From Candidatus Rokuibacteriota bacterium (GTDB taxonomy: Bacteria > Methylomirabilota > Methylomirabilia > Rokubacteriales > CSP1-6), in NCBI GenBank assembly GCA_003220435.1, contig QHSL01000065.1, forward strand, positions 1-64,000: 64,000 nt of DNA, read 5' to 3'. Every line of letters begins with the position of its first letter. Within the stretch, counting starts at the first letter, position 1. The notes beneath the pieces are model-generated. The model made no database searches. It was given only the letters and a program-made list of their open reading frames with translations, and was not told the origin of the DNA. Shown piece after piece: positions 53,047 through 63,552 of the stretch. The position numbers and the translations under genes are program-made.

Positions 53047-54633
53047 CTACAGATCGTTCCCGGAGTACGAGAGGTTGAAGGATTTGTTGCAGAGGGGAAA
53101 GTCCGGAACGATGTTCTTTAGCACGGCGTATTCGAGGGCGGGCCAGTTGCGGAAGGACGGATCGACGACCTTGACGCGGTCGAGCGACGCGGGACCAGCG
53201 GCCCGCACCCAATGCCAGATGGGTCCACGCCACGCCTCGACGAGGCCGACGGCGTGGGTGCCCGCGGTGAGTGGCGGGAGCCGGACCTGCGTGGCCTCCT
53301 CGACGCCGTGGCCAGCCGTCGTGCGAATGAGCCGCGCCGCCTCACGCGCCTCGTCGATACGCACCATCGTCCGCGCCCAGACGTCGCCCGTCTCATAGAG
53401 GGGCACACGCACCTCCACCTCGCCGTAGGCCGCGAACGGTACATCGCGCCGGACGTCGGCGTCGATTCCGCTCGCCCGCCCGATTAGACCCACGACCTGC
53501 ATCTCCGTCGCCGTTGAGGGGCTGAGTCGCCCGGTCCCCTGGAGCCGTTCGAGCACTGTCGTGTTATCGAGGCAGAGCCGGGCGATCTCGACGAACTCGG
53601 CGACGAGCTTCTCCACGGTGGTCGCGGCCTCCGGCAGCGATGCCGTGACGATCGGGCCCGTCACCCCGCCGGGCACGACCGCGCCACGGAGAAGGCGGTG
53701 CCCCGTCAGGCGCTCGTTGAGCCTCAGGAGCTCCTCGCGGATCCGAAAGCAGTGTGCGTGCCCGAAGCTGAATCCGGTGTCGTTGATGATCATGCCCACA
53801 TCGCCGACGTGGTTGTAGATCCGCTCGAGCTCGAGGAGGACGATACGGAGCCAGCCGGCCCGGGGCGGCACCGGGCATCCGGCCAACGCCTCGAGCGCCT
53901 GGCAGAAGGCGAGGACGTGCCCGAGGCTCGTGTCCCCGGAGATCCGCTCGGCGAGCGCCGGCGCCTGGTCGAACGGAAGTCCCTCGAAGAGCTTCTCCGT
54001 GCCCTTGTGGACGAAGCCGAGTCGCGTCTCGAGGTTCACGATGGTCTCGCCCTCGACGCTGAAGCGGAAGTGCCCGGGCTCGATGATGCCGGCGTGGACC
54101 GGTCCCACGGTGATCTCGAAGATCCCCTCACCCTCGACATGACGAAACGGAAACGGCTCGCCCGCGTCGACGAAGTCCGTGCGCGGCCCCGTATCGCGCC
54201 GCAGCGGGTGATAACCCTCCGGCCAGTATTGATGGAGGGCCAGCCGCCGGAGATCCGGATGCCCTTGCGGGACCAGGCCGAACAGGTCGTGGATCTCGCG
54301 TTCGAAGCGGCTGGCCGCGAACGAGCGCGTCGCGAGTGAGGGAAAGCACGCCGCGGCCGAGGGGACCGCGACGAGCACGTTCACCGCCGGTGAGAGTCTC
54401 GTGGGGGCGAACACGTAGGCGAGCGTGAAATCACCGCCGGTAGCGCGTGTGTCCGCGGCGGCAAGAAACTGGCAGCTGACGCCGAGCATCGCCAAACGAT
54501 CCGCGAGTGCAGTGATTTCCTCCCTAGGCAGCCGGCACTCGATCGCGTTCGTGGACCACGGGGCGACGCCCGTGGCGCCGGCCTCGATGACGGCACGCCG
54601 CAGGGAATCCAGGGCGATCGGCGTCCCGAGCAT
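53047..54633 (-). CDS. hyfG: Hydrogenase-4 large-subunit-like protein lacking NiFe ligands (HyfG/Ehr)
   Basis: The 528-residue fusion has a NuoC-like domain (about 1-150; FEREIHDLFGLVPQGHPDLR) and a NuoD/HycE-like domain (about 165-528; GPVHAGIIEPGHFRFSVEGE, HKGTEKLFEG). In NiFe enzymes the first ligand pair lies in RxCGxC; here it reads RISGDT (230-235), replacing both cysteines. The C-terminal pair (DPCxxC) is also absent: the protein ends DFPLCNKSFNLSYSGNDL with a single Cys. It thus cannot bind the NiFe centre and matches Ehr-type (energy-converting hydrogenase-related) complexes. It is the last gene of the operon, one base from hyfF. Confidence 0.88.
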   Translation of the reverse strand: MLGTPIALDSLRRAVIEAGATGVAPWSTNAIECRLPREEITALADRLAMLGVSCQFLAAADTRATGGDFTLAYVFAPTRLSPAVNVLVAVPSAAACFPSLATRSFAASRFEREIHDLFGLVPQGHPDLRRLALHQYWPEGYHPLRRDTGPRTDFVDAGEPFPFRHVEGEGIFEITVGPVHAGIIEPGHFRFSVEGETIVNLETRLGFVHKGTEKLFEGLPFDQAPALAERISGDTSLGHVLAFCQALEALAGCPVPPRAGWLRIVLLELERIYNHVGDVGMIINDTGFSFGHAHCFRIREELLRLNERLTGHRLLRGAVVPGGVTGPIVTASLPEAATTVEKLVAEFVEIARLCLDNTTVLERLQGTGRLSPSTATEMQVVGLIGRASGIDADVRRDVPFAAYGEVEVRVPLYETGDVWARTMVRIDEAREAARLIRTTAGHGVEEATQVRLPPLTAGTHAVGLVEAWRGPIWHWVRAAGPASLDRVKVVDPSFRNWPALEYAVLKNIVPDFPLCNKSFNLSYSGNDL

Positions 54634-54634
54634 C

Positions 54635-56068
54635 TCAGGGCACTACGATGGCGACGACACGGTCGAGCGCGTCGGTCAGACCGGGCGGCCACGCGAGCCC
54701 GGTCAGCAGGAGCAGGAGGAGCGCGGCGGCCACGGGCAACACCGGGCGCCACCCCGGAACCTCCGCGGCTGGCTCGCGCGGCGGTGTTCCGTACAGGATC
54801 GCGTGGGCGCCGCGGAGGAGCCCAGCGAAGGCGAACACCAGCAGGACCAGCGCGACACCGGCGACGCCCGGGAACCCCTGCGTGAAGCCGGCGGCGAAGA
54901 TCATCACTTCGCTGACGAAGAGCCCGAACGGCGGCAGACCGACGAGTGCCAGCATCGCCGCCAGAAAGGGAGCGCCGGTGCGCGGCATACGTCGCATCAG
55001 ACCGCCGACGGCCGCGATCTCGGCCGAGCCGTACGCAGCGCGGATACGGCCCGCGAGCAGGAAGACGACCGACTTGGCCAAAGCGTGGTTGGCGATGTGG
55101 AGCAGGGCTCCGGCGGTGCCGAGCGCGCCCCCGAAGCCGAGCCCGAGGCACACGAGGCCGATGTGCTCCACGCTCGAGTACGCGAGCATGCGTTTGTAGT
55201 TGGGGGAGGTCCACAGAAAGGCGGCGGCGACGGCAAGGGACAGGAGTCCGAGCGCCAGCAGGATGCTCCGGGCGAACCCAGGGCCAGCCGCCACGTCTAC
55301 GGCGGGCTTGAAGCGCAGGATCGCGTAGACGCCGACGCTCAGCAACACGCCCGACATGAGCGCGCTCACGGGCGCCGGCGCCTCGCTGTGGGCGTCGGGG
55401 AGCCACGTGTGCATGGGCGCGAGCCCCGCCTTCGTGCCGTAGCCGACGACGAGGAACACGAACGCCAGCTCGATCACGCGGGGCGCGAGCCCGGGTGCCA
55501 GCCGCATGAGTGTCGTCCAGCGGAGGGCATGGGCCTCGTCGCCGAATTGCTGGATGCCGGCGAAGTAGACGAGGACGGTGCCGAGGAATGCGATAGCGAT
55601 TCCCACCGAGCAGATCAGCAGGTACTTGTAGGACGCCTCGAGCGAGGCGCGCGTGCGCTCGAAGTTGACGAGGAAGACCGAGGCAAGCGTCGTGCCCTCA
55701 ACCGCGACCCACATGAGCCCGACGTCGTCCGTTGAAACAGCCAGCAGCATCGTGAACACAAAGAGGTGGAAGAGCGGGTAGAAGCGAGCTGGTGTCGTGT
55801 GCGCGAGATAGCGCGGGGCCTCGGAGGCGGCGAGAGCGCCGACGATGCCGATGAGGCTGATCATCCACGCCGAGAGGGCGTCGGCGCGGAGGAACCCGCC
55901 AAGCGCCACGAGCGCATCCCCCCGGTTCACCTCCACGCCGACGGCGATCGCCGTCACCAGCGTGAGCCCAGCCGTCAGGGCGTGGAGCGTCGTCGCGACC
56001 CGACCGCCGGCCCGCCACAGCAGGACGGCGCCAACCAGAGGGATCGCGAGGAGGGCCTCGAGCATCAT
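54635..56068 (-). CDS. hyfF: Antiporter-like membrane subunit HyfF/NuoN-type
   Basis: The 477-residue proton-channel subunit has about 14 membrane helices and key charged positions: Glu in VAVEGTTLASVFLV (TM5-like), Lys in GTKAGLAPMHTWLPDAHSEA (TM7-like), and His/Lys in HIANHALAKSVVFL. These are the residues that relay protons in complex I NuoL/M/N. The last membrane helices lack the long lateral helix seen in NuoL. The 5' end overlaps hyfE by four bases. Confidence 0.9.
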   Translation of the reverse strand: MMLEALLAIPLVGAVLLWRAGGRVATTLHALTAGLTLVTAIAVGVEVNRGDALVALGGFLRADALSAWMISLIGIVGALAASEAPRYLAHTTPARFYPLFHLFVFTMLLAVSTDDVGLMWVAVEGTTLASVFLVNFERTRASLEASYKYLLICSVGIAIAFLGTVLVYFAGIQQFGDEAHALRWTTLMRLAPGLAPRVIELAFVFLVVGYGTKAGLAPMHTWLPDAHSEAPAPVSALMSGVLLSVGVYAILRFKPAVDVAAGPGFARSILLALGLLSLAVAAAFLWTSPNYKRMLAYSSVEHIGLVCLGLGFGGALGTAGALLHIANHALAKSVVFLLAGRIRAAYGSAEIAAVGGLMRRMPRTGAPFLAAMLALVGLPPFGLFVSEVMIFAAGFTQGFPGVAGVALVLLVFAFAGLLRGAHAILYGTPPREPAAEVPGWRPVLPVAAALLLLLLTGLAWPPGLTDALDRVVAIVVP

Positions 56069-56706
56069 CCGCGCAGCTCTCTCAGGCGGTCGACGTCGAT
56101 CGAGTCGTGCTCGCGTCGCACCTCGACGACGACGGCTTCCATGATCAGCACGATCACGAGCACGTCGAGGAAGACGCCGGCCTCCACGATGCCGGGCAGC
56201 CCGTAGGTCGCCAGGATCGCCAGGCCGAAGATCCCGTTCTCGAAGACGAGGAAGCCGAGGATGTGGCCGAGCGCGTCACGACCGGTGACGCAGAGCAAGA
56301 GGCCGATGAGCGCCATGGCGAACGCCAGGGGGATCGCGCCTTCGGTCGGCAGCTCCACCGCCGACGTGACCGGCAGCATGATGACGTAGGCGGCGACGAC
56401 GAGCCCGCCCGTCCCGAGTAGAACGAGCCCGGAGGACCGACCGGGCGCGACCGGTCGCACGGGCTCGCCGGAGCCGATGCGGGCGAGGACGCGCGGGATC
56501 ACCCAGCCCTTGACGACGACGAAGACCGCGGCCACGAGCAGAAGACCGCGCCGATGCGCCAGCACGCCAATCGTGCCCGCCAGGGCCGCGAGCAAAAGCG
56601 ACTGGGCGACGAAGAGCCGGAGTCGCGCCGGCCAGCTCTGGCGCCACACGATCAGCAGCGTGACCACGAGGCCCAGGAACGCGAGGAGATTCGAGGCCGT
56701 CGTCAT
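56065..56706 (-). CDS. hyfE: HyfE-like membrane subunit
   Basis: The 213-residue hydrophobic protein with about six or seven helices resembles HyfE (NuoK-like): LFVAQSLLLAALAGTIGVLA, a later FAMALIGLLLCVTGRDALGH and FLVFENGIFGLAILATYGLP, where Glu in FLVFENG matches the NuoK membrane Glu. A start at ATG 56706 overlaps the hyfC stop by four bases (ATGA). The C-terminus is hydrophilic (VRREHDSIDVDRLRELRG). Confidence 0.86.
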   Translation of the reverse strand: MTTASNLLAFLGLVVTLLIVWRQSWPARLRLFVAQSLLLAALAGTIGVLAHRRGLLLVAAVFVVVKGWVIPRVLARIGSGEPVRPVAPGRSSGLVLLGTGGLVVAAYVIMLPVTSAVELPTEGAIPLAFAMALIGLLLCVTGRDALGHILGFLVFENGIFGLAILATYGLPGIVEAGVFLDVLVIVLIMEAVVVEVRREHDSIDVDRLRELRG

Positions 56707-57643
56707 CGGAATAGGATGACGGCCATGAGCGAGAGGAAGGCGAGGGCGAACGACCCCGCGAGCAGCTCGGGCACGCGGAAGAGCCGGAGCTTCGCCACCG
56801 TGGTCTCGAGTACCGCGACCGCGCCGGTCAGGACGGCCAGCTTCGCAGCCAGCGCCAGGAGCCCGAGGAGGACCGCGCCCGGCCCGGCGGGGCCCGTGAG
56901 GCCCCAGGGGACGAAGAGGTTCGCCAGGAGCGTCATGAACAGGAAGAGCTTCATCGCTCCCGCCCACTCGACGAGGGCCAGGTACCGGCCCGAGTACTCG
57001 AGCACCATCGCCTCGTGGATCATCGTGAGCTCGAGGTGGGTCGCTGGATTATCCACGGGGAGCCGGCCCGTCTCGGCCAGCATCACGATGAAGAACGCGG
57101 CGAACGCCAGGAGGTGGGCGGGATTCGCCGCCAGCCAGGGCTCCTGCCCGAAGCGCTCGACGACTAGGCCGAGATCGATGGTATCGGCGCGCAGCGCGAG
57201 CGCGAACACGGCGACGATGATCGTCGGCTCGGCGAGCGCGGCGACCGCGACCCCTCGGCTCGAGCCCATCCCTCCGAACGCGCTGCCCGCGTCCAGGCCG
57301 GCCAGGGCGAGGAAGAACGTACCGAGCATGAAGAGGTACACCAGAAGAATGATATTGCCGGCGAACGCCAGCGGAGGTCGTGCCGACGAGACCGGCACGA
57401 TGAGTGCGGTCACCAGCGTTGTCGCCACCAGCACGTAGGGCGTGGCGCGAAACACCCACGATGTCGTCGTCGAAACGACCACCTCTTTCCCGAGCAGCTT
57501 CCGCAGATCGGCATATGGTTGCCACGGACTCGGGCCGCGCCGGCCAACGAGCCGCGCCTTGAGCGTCCTGAGCACGCCGACCAGCAGCGGTGCGCCCATC
57601 CCGACGACGAGGACCTGGCCGACTGCGACGCCGATGTCGGCGA

Positions 57644-57647
<4 letters not shown>
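56703..57647 (-). CDS. hyfC: HyfC/NuoH-like membrane subunit
   Basis: The 314-residue protein is the NuoH-type anchor joining the peripheral and membrane arms. It has about eight helices and family motifs: LVGRRGPSPWQPYADLRKLL near residue 33-52 (quinone/HyfI-facing loop), ETGRLPVDNPATHLELTM with conserved Glu and Asp, and IHEAMVLEYSGRYLALVEW. Start GTG overlaps hyfB by four bases (GTGA). Length matches HyfC. Confidence 0.92.
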
Positions 57648-59553
<1,906 letters not shown>

Positions 59554-59554
<1 letters not shown>

Positions 59555-60063
59555 CAGCGCGGACGGCCGATCGCTTCGAGGATGCCGGCGAGAAGGGTCG
59601 CGGGCGATGGAGGACACCCAGGGATGACGGCGTCGACGGGCACCACGTCGGAGACGCCGCCTACGACGGCGTAAGAGCCGCGGAAGATGCCGCCGTCGCG
59701 CCCGCAGTCGCCGACGGCGATGACGAATTTCGGATCCGGCGTCGCCTGCCACGTGCGCCGCAGAGCCTCGGCCATGTTCCGCGTCACCGGGCCCGTGACC
59801 AGGAGGCAATCGGCGTGACGTGGCGAGGCAACGAAGTGCACGCCGAACCGCTCGAGGTCGTAGTGCGGCCCGGTGAGGCCGGCGATCTCGAGCTCGCAGC
59901 CGTTGCAGGAGCCGGCGTCGACCTGGCGGATCGCGAGCGAGCGACCGAAGAGACGCGCGATCTCCGAGGCGAGCCGCTCGCCGATGCGCTCGATCTCGCC
60001 GCCCTGCGGGGCCGGCTCGGTCACGATGCCTGTGCGGATCGCGGTCCGGAGCTGGCGGAACAC
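59554..60063 (-). CDS. hyfI: HyfI/NuoB-like [4Fe-4S] small subunit
   Basis: The 169-residue small subunit binds the proximal (N2-type) cluster: C53-x2-C56 in GSCNGCELE, C120 in VGDCGRDGG and C150 in IPGCPPSP. All four ligands are intact, in contrast with the lost NiFe ligands in the large subunit. It is the first structural gene of the operon, starting four bases after the ArsR-type regulator stop. Confidence 0.9.
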
Positions 60064-60066
60064 GGA

Positions 60067-60426
60067 TCAGCGCCGGGCTGGCCGGCGCGCCTCCTGACGG
60101 AGCTCGCGCAGCATCGTCTGGCTCCCGGCCAGCTGGTTGTTGAAGATCCGCCGCGCCACGTCCAGGAGGTCGCCCACGAGCGCATCGCGCACGGCGTAGC
60201 GGACGGTCGTGCCCTCCTTGCGGGCCGTCACGATGTTCTTGCCGCGGAGGACGGCGAGCTGCTGCGACACGGTGGACTGGTCGAGGTCGAGGAGAGCCTG
60301 GAGCTCCTGGACGCTCCGCTCGCGGGAGCGGAGGACCTCGAGGATTCGAATGCGGAGCGGATGCGCGAGCGCCTTGAAGAACTCGGCCTTGAACGACTGC
60401 AGATCCGTCGACGGCGCTGCGGCCAC
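60067..60426 (-). CDS. ArsR-family transcriptional regulator
   Basis: The 119-residue winged-helix protein shows LAHPLRIRILEVLRSRERSV, the recognition helix LDLDQSTVSQQLAVLRGKNI and wing TARKEGTTVRYAVRD. It has no cysteines and no metal-site motif (ELCVCDL is absent), so it is unlikely to be a metal sensor; a redox or metabolite signal is possible. It is the first gene of the hydrogenase-like operon and probably autoregulates it. The GTG start is seven bases from a TATACT hexamer; no Shine-Dalgarno sequence. Confidence 0.88.
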   Translation of the reverse strand: MAAAPSTDLQSFKAEFFKALAHPLRIRILEVLRSRERSVQELQALLDLDQSTVSQQLAVLRGKNIVTARKEGTTVRYAVRDALVGDLLDVARRIFNNQLAGSQTMLRELRQEARRPARR

Positions 60427-60433
60427 GAGGATC

Positions 60434-60459
60434 AGTATATCAAAGTATCGCTATATTAT
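60434..60459 (-). promoter_or_regulatory. AT-rich promoter/operator of the ArsR-hyf operon
   Basis: A 26-bp AT-rich block contains two TATA-containing half-sites in imperfect dyad (TATAT ... CTATAT) and, on the minus strand, TATACT (60439-60434). It resembles ArsR/SmtB operators and stands out in the GC-rich surroundings. The 210 bases from here to 60669 show no further gene. Confidence 0.5.
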
Positions 60460-60669
60460 GGTTCTGCCATGGTGTGCCACGATCGGCCTCATTCCCTTCG
60501 GTCGAGCGACCTCTTACCGGCGACGTTTCAGGCCGCGACTTCGGCACATTGAGCGGGGGCTCGCCGCAGACGGCGGTGCTCGACGGCGACACCCGCCGCC
60601 GAGCGCCGAAGCCGCGCGCACGCTCCTTGGGCTGTCGGCGGCGTGTCAGCGCGGGCTCGACTCGGACGC

Positions 60670-61347
60670 CTACGAGGAGGTCGTCGCGTCCGGTGGTGTC
60701 GGCCCGCAGATGAAGTAGTGCTGGATGAATTGTTCGGGGCTCTTCGGGTGGAGCGACGCGACGCTCCAGCCCTTCGCCACGATGAGCGCACGCAGGCTCC
60801 GCTCGGAGTAGTAAGCGTTCTCGAGCGGGTGCTCGGGGATCCGGTCCTCGAAGGAGTCAACTGCGTCGTCGAGAAACGCCGAGAAAAACAGGTGCCCGCC
60901 TGGTCGCACGTGCCGGCGCAGGATCGTGAGCATCGCGGCAGCGTCGGCTGGCTCGAGGTGCGTGAACACGGAGAACAGCCAGATAACGTCGAACGTGCCC
61001 GCGATGGGCAGGGACGATTCCGATGTGAGCTTCGTGCCAGTCGGGTTGTACATTGCGTTGTGCGCATCCCAATGCGCAAAGGAAAAGCGCGGATCGTCGA
61101 TCTCTCGCCGGAGGTAGTCGATGAGCGGACGGTACACGTCGACGCCTGTGTAGCTCTTGATGGGGATGTCGCGATTGATGAGCGCCTGTGTGAAGCGGAC
61201 TCCGCACCCTACGTCCAGCACGTCCACGTCGCACAGGTCCTTCAGCCCGAGACGCTCGACCACGAGCTCCATCAGCACGGACCCGGTGTGCTCCGGGCCG
61301 CGCGCGTGCACTTTAGGGTGGTTGCGATGGAGCTCGTCGGGAACCAA
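60670..61347 (-). CDS. Class I SAM-dependent methyltransferase
   Basis: A methyltransferase with motif I VLDVGCGVRFTQALI, motif II YTGVDVYRPLIDYLRREI, acidic motif FDVIWLFSVFTHLEPADAAA and LRRHVRPGGHLFFSAF. The coordinate uses TTG 61347 (LVPDELHR), just before the conserved part; the frame is open to 61524 but that part looks unconserved. The length would be 225 residues. No neighbour suggests a pathway. The gap 61348-61644 holds no gene I can support. Confidence 0.72.
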   Translation of the reverse strand: MVPDELHRNHPKVHARGPEHTGSVLMELVVERLGLKDLCDVDVLDVGCGVRFTQALINRDIPIKSYTGVDVYRPLIDYLRREIDDPRFSFAHWDAHNAMYNPTGTKLTSESSLPIAGTFDVIWLFSVFTHLEPADAAAMLTILRRHVRPGGHLFFSAFLDDAVDSFEDRIPEHPLENAYYSERSLRALIVAKGWSVASLHPKSPEQFIQHYFICGPTPPDATTSS

Positions 61348-61644
61348 GAGTGGACGCTTCAAGGTGAGCTCGAGGCGCTGAAAGGAGGTGTCCACGCACA
61401 CACAAGGCCCATGTAGTACGCGCAGAGACTTCCTTGAAGCAGAGGAAACCCGTAAAACGGAGCGGAGAATACCCGACAACGACGTCAGGTGCGCCGAGGC
61501 GGTTAATCGAGAGCTTCGGTGCATCGGCGGTCCTTACCCTGCGAGAGTGCATTACTGGATCGCCTTACGATGGCCTTGACACATGACGGCGGCGGAGTGA
61601 TCGTTGCCACTCACGTCCTTCGAACCCGTTCACCGGAGGTGCCC

Positions 61645-62271
61645 ATGGCGACCGCCACCAAGACCCGCTGGCAAATGAGCGGGCAGGGTTACGAGTTCTG
61701 CAACTGCGACTTCGGCTGCGGCTGCAACTTCGGGGGCTTCCCGAATTCGAAGGACGGAAGCTGCCGCGCGCTCGTGGGCTTCACGGTGACGAGAGGGCGT
61801 TGCGGCGACACCGACCTCGCCAACGTGAAGGGCGCTGGGATCTTCGTGTGGCCCAAGGCGATTCACGAAGGCCACGGCAAGGCGGTCTTCATCGTCGACC
61901 CGGCCACCACCGACAAGCAGGTCGAGGGGCTCTCCCAGATCTTCACCGGCCAGCTCGGCGGGATGCCGTGGGAGCTGCTCGGACCGACCTTCCAGGTCGT
62001 GGGTCTCCTGAAAAAGAAGATCACCATCGAGGGCAGCGGGCGCAAGAGCACGTTCCGCATCGACGGCGTGGGCGAGGGGCGCGGCGATACATTGAAGAAT
62101 CCGGTGACGGGCGAGGACCACATCGTCAACGTCGATCTGCCCACCGGGTTCATTTGGAAGAAGGGCGAGGCGGGGCTGGGCTCGTTCCGGGCGTCGGCCG
62201 GCGACCTCTCCGTCGAGTTCAACAAGACGAACTGGATCTACTACCAGTACGACTGGTCGAACGCCGCTTGA
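61645..62271 (+). CDS. DUF1326 domain-containing protein
   Basis: The 208-residue protein has the DUF1326 signature cysteine cluster near its start (GYEFCNCDFGCGCNFGGFPN, cysteines about 19-27), then DGSCRALVGF, GAGIFVWPKAIHEGHGKAVF and a C-terminal aromatic tail NWIYYQYDWSNAA. The N-terminal cysteines suggest metal or persulfide chemistry, but no function is established. GGAGG precedes the ATG. The stop overlaps the protease TTG by four bases (TTGA), so they are cotranslated. Confidence 0.82.
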   Translation: MATATKTRWQMSGQGYEFCNCDFGCGCNFGGFPNSKDGSCRALVGFTVTRGRCGDTDLANVKGAGIFVWPKAIHEGHGKAVFIVDPATTDKQVEGLSQIFTGQLGGMPWELLGPTFQVVGLLKKKITIEGSGRKSTFRIDGVGEGRGDTLKNPVTGEDHIVNVDLPTGFIWKKGEAGLGSFRASAGDLSVEFNKTNWIYYQYDWSNAA

Positions 62272-63266
62272 GGAGGCGCACGCCCAAGGCAAGTGTGGAC
62301 CCCTTCGCCAAGGCCAAGCAAGAGGCGGTCGACACGTTCATGTCGCTGGCTCCGCCCCGGGCGGAGTTCGCCGCGCTAGCGGCGACGACCGCCCCCCGAC
62401 ACAACATTGTCGGGGTGGGGGTCGGCCCCAAGATTCGAAAGGGCAAGGAGACGGCCACCACGTCGATCCGCTTTTACGTCGAGAAGAAAGTGGCGCCGAG
62501 CGCCGTGCCCAGGGCTCACCGGCTTCCAGCCAAGATCAGGGGAATCCCCACCGACGTGATCGAGACGGGCCGGCTCTTCGCGCAGGTGCCGATCGCCCAA
62601 CAGCGTCTGCGCCCGGCCAAAGGAGGATGCTCGGTCGGATTTCAAGCCTCGGGCTTCGTCATGGCCGGCACGCTCGGCTGCCTGGTCACCGACGGCACCA
62701 GGCGCTTCATCCTGAGCAACAACCACGTGCTCGCCAACGAGAACGCCTTGCCCCTCAGCAGCCCCATCTTTCAGCCCGGCCTGCTCGACGGCGGTGTGGC
62801 TCCGGCCGATCGCATCGCGCGCCTGAGAAAGTTCGTGCGGATACGCAAGCTCCCGGCCGACAATCATATCGACGCGGCGATCGCCGCCCTCAACGCACCC
62901 GGGCTCGCGTCCCCCCTCATCCTGCCCGGCGTCGGGGCGCTCGGGGCGACAGCGCCTCTGCCGGCGAGCATCGGGATGCGGGTGCACAAGCACGGGCGCA
63001 CGACCGGCTACACGCGGGGGCGCGTGATCGATGTCTCGGCCGACGTCAACATCACGTACGACTTCGGTGCGGCGCGCTTCATCGATCAGATCGTGATCGT
63101 CGGCGATACCCGCTCGTTCTCCGATGCCGGGGACTCCGGCTCTCTGATCGTGCGCCGTTCGGGCAACCGGGCGATCGGCCTGCTGTTCGCCGGCTCCGCG
63201 TCGCACACGATCGCCAACCACCTCGGCGAGGTGCTCGACGCACTCCACGTCACGCTGGTCGTGTGA
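62268..63266 (+). CDS. Trypsin-like serine protease
   Basis: The 332-residue protein has an N-terminal domain (about 35-110: HNIVGVGVGPKIRKGKETAT) and a chymotrypsin-fold protease: His in LSNNHVLANEN, Asp in DNHIDAAIAAL and Ser in DAGDSGSLIVRRSGN, with HKHGRTTGYTRGRV between. No signal peptide is visible, so the location is uncertain. A start at TTG 62268 overlaps the DUF1326 stop; GTG 62295 is an alternative with AAGG nearby. It may be a cytoplasmic or externally released protease; the substrate is unknown. Confidence 0.8.
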   Translation: MRRRTPKASVDPFAKAKQEAVDTFMSLAPPRAEFAALAATTAPRHNIVGVGVGPKIRKGKETATTSIRFYVEKKVAPSAVPRAHRLPAKIRGIPTDVIETGRLFAQVPIAQQRLRPAKGGCSVGFQASGFVMAGTLGCLVTDGTRRFILSNNHVLANENALPLSSPIFQPGLLDGGVAPADRIARLRKFVRIRKLPADNHIDAAIAALNAPGLASPLILPGVGALGATAPLPASIGMRVHKHGRTTGYTRGRVIDVSADVNITYDFGAARFIDQIVIVGDTRSFSDAGDSGSLIVRRSGNRAIGLLFAGSASHTIANHLGEVLDALHVTLVV

Positions 63267-63324
63267 CACGGGCGGCGCCCGGCGGTATGATGACGACGTC
63301 CGGTGAAAACCGCTCCGGACCATC

Positions 63325-63552
63325 ATGGCGACGGCGGACTCGAGCAACCTGGCGGACGCGAAGCGGAAGCTCTCTGGACGCCTCCTCGACGAGACGGGCG
63401 TGAGCGGCGTCGGCTTGCGCAAGGATCGACTCGTCGTTTATCTGGCGGTCGACGATCCCGCGGTGAGACGGAGGGCCGAGGAGGTGGCGCGACGACTTGG
63501 CCTCACCGCTCCGCTCGTGTTCGAGGTCACGGGAGAGCTTCGGAAGCACTGA
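63325..63552 (+). CDS. Small protein resembling the protease's N-terminal domain
   Basis: The 75-residue protein follows the protease after 58 bases. The segment VSGVGLRKDRLVVYLAVDDP, then RRRAEEVARRLGLTAPLVFE and VTGELRKH, matches in layout the protease's N-terminal domain (NIVGVGV, strand, helix, GIPTDVIETG). It may be a free-standing copy acting as propeptide/inhibitor or as an adaptor. It overlaps the convergent YhhN gene by 26 bases. This is inference from pattern, not an established family role. Confidence 0.5.
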   Translation: MATADSSNLADAKRKLSGRLLDETGVSGVGLRKDRLVVYLAVDDPAVRRRAEEVARRLGLTAPLVFEVTGELRKH

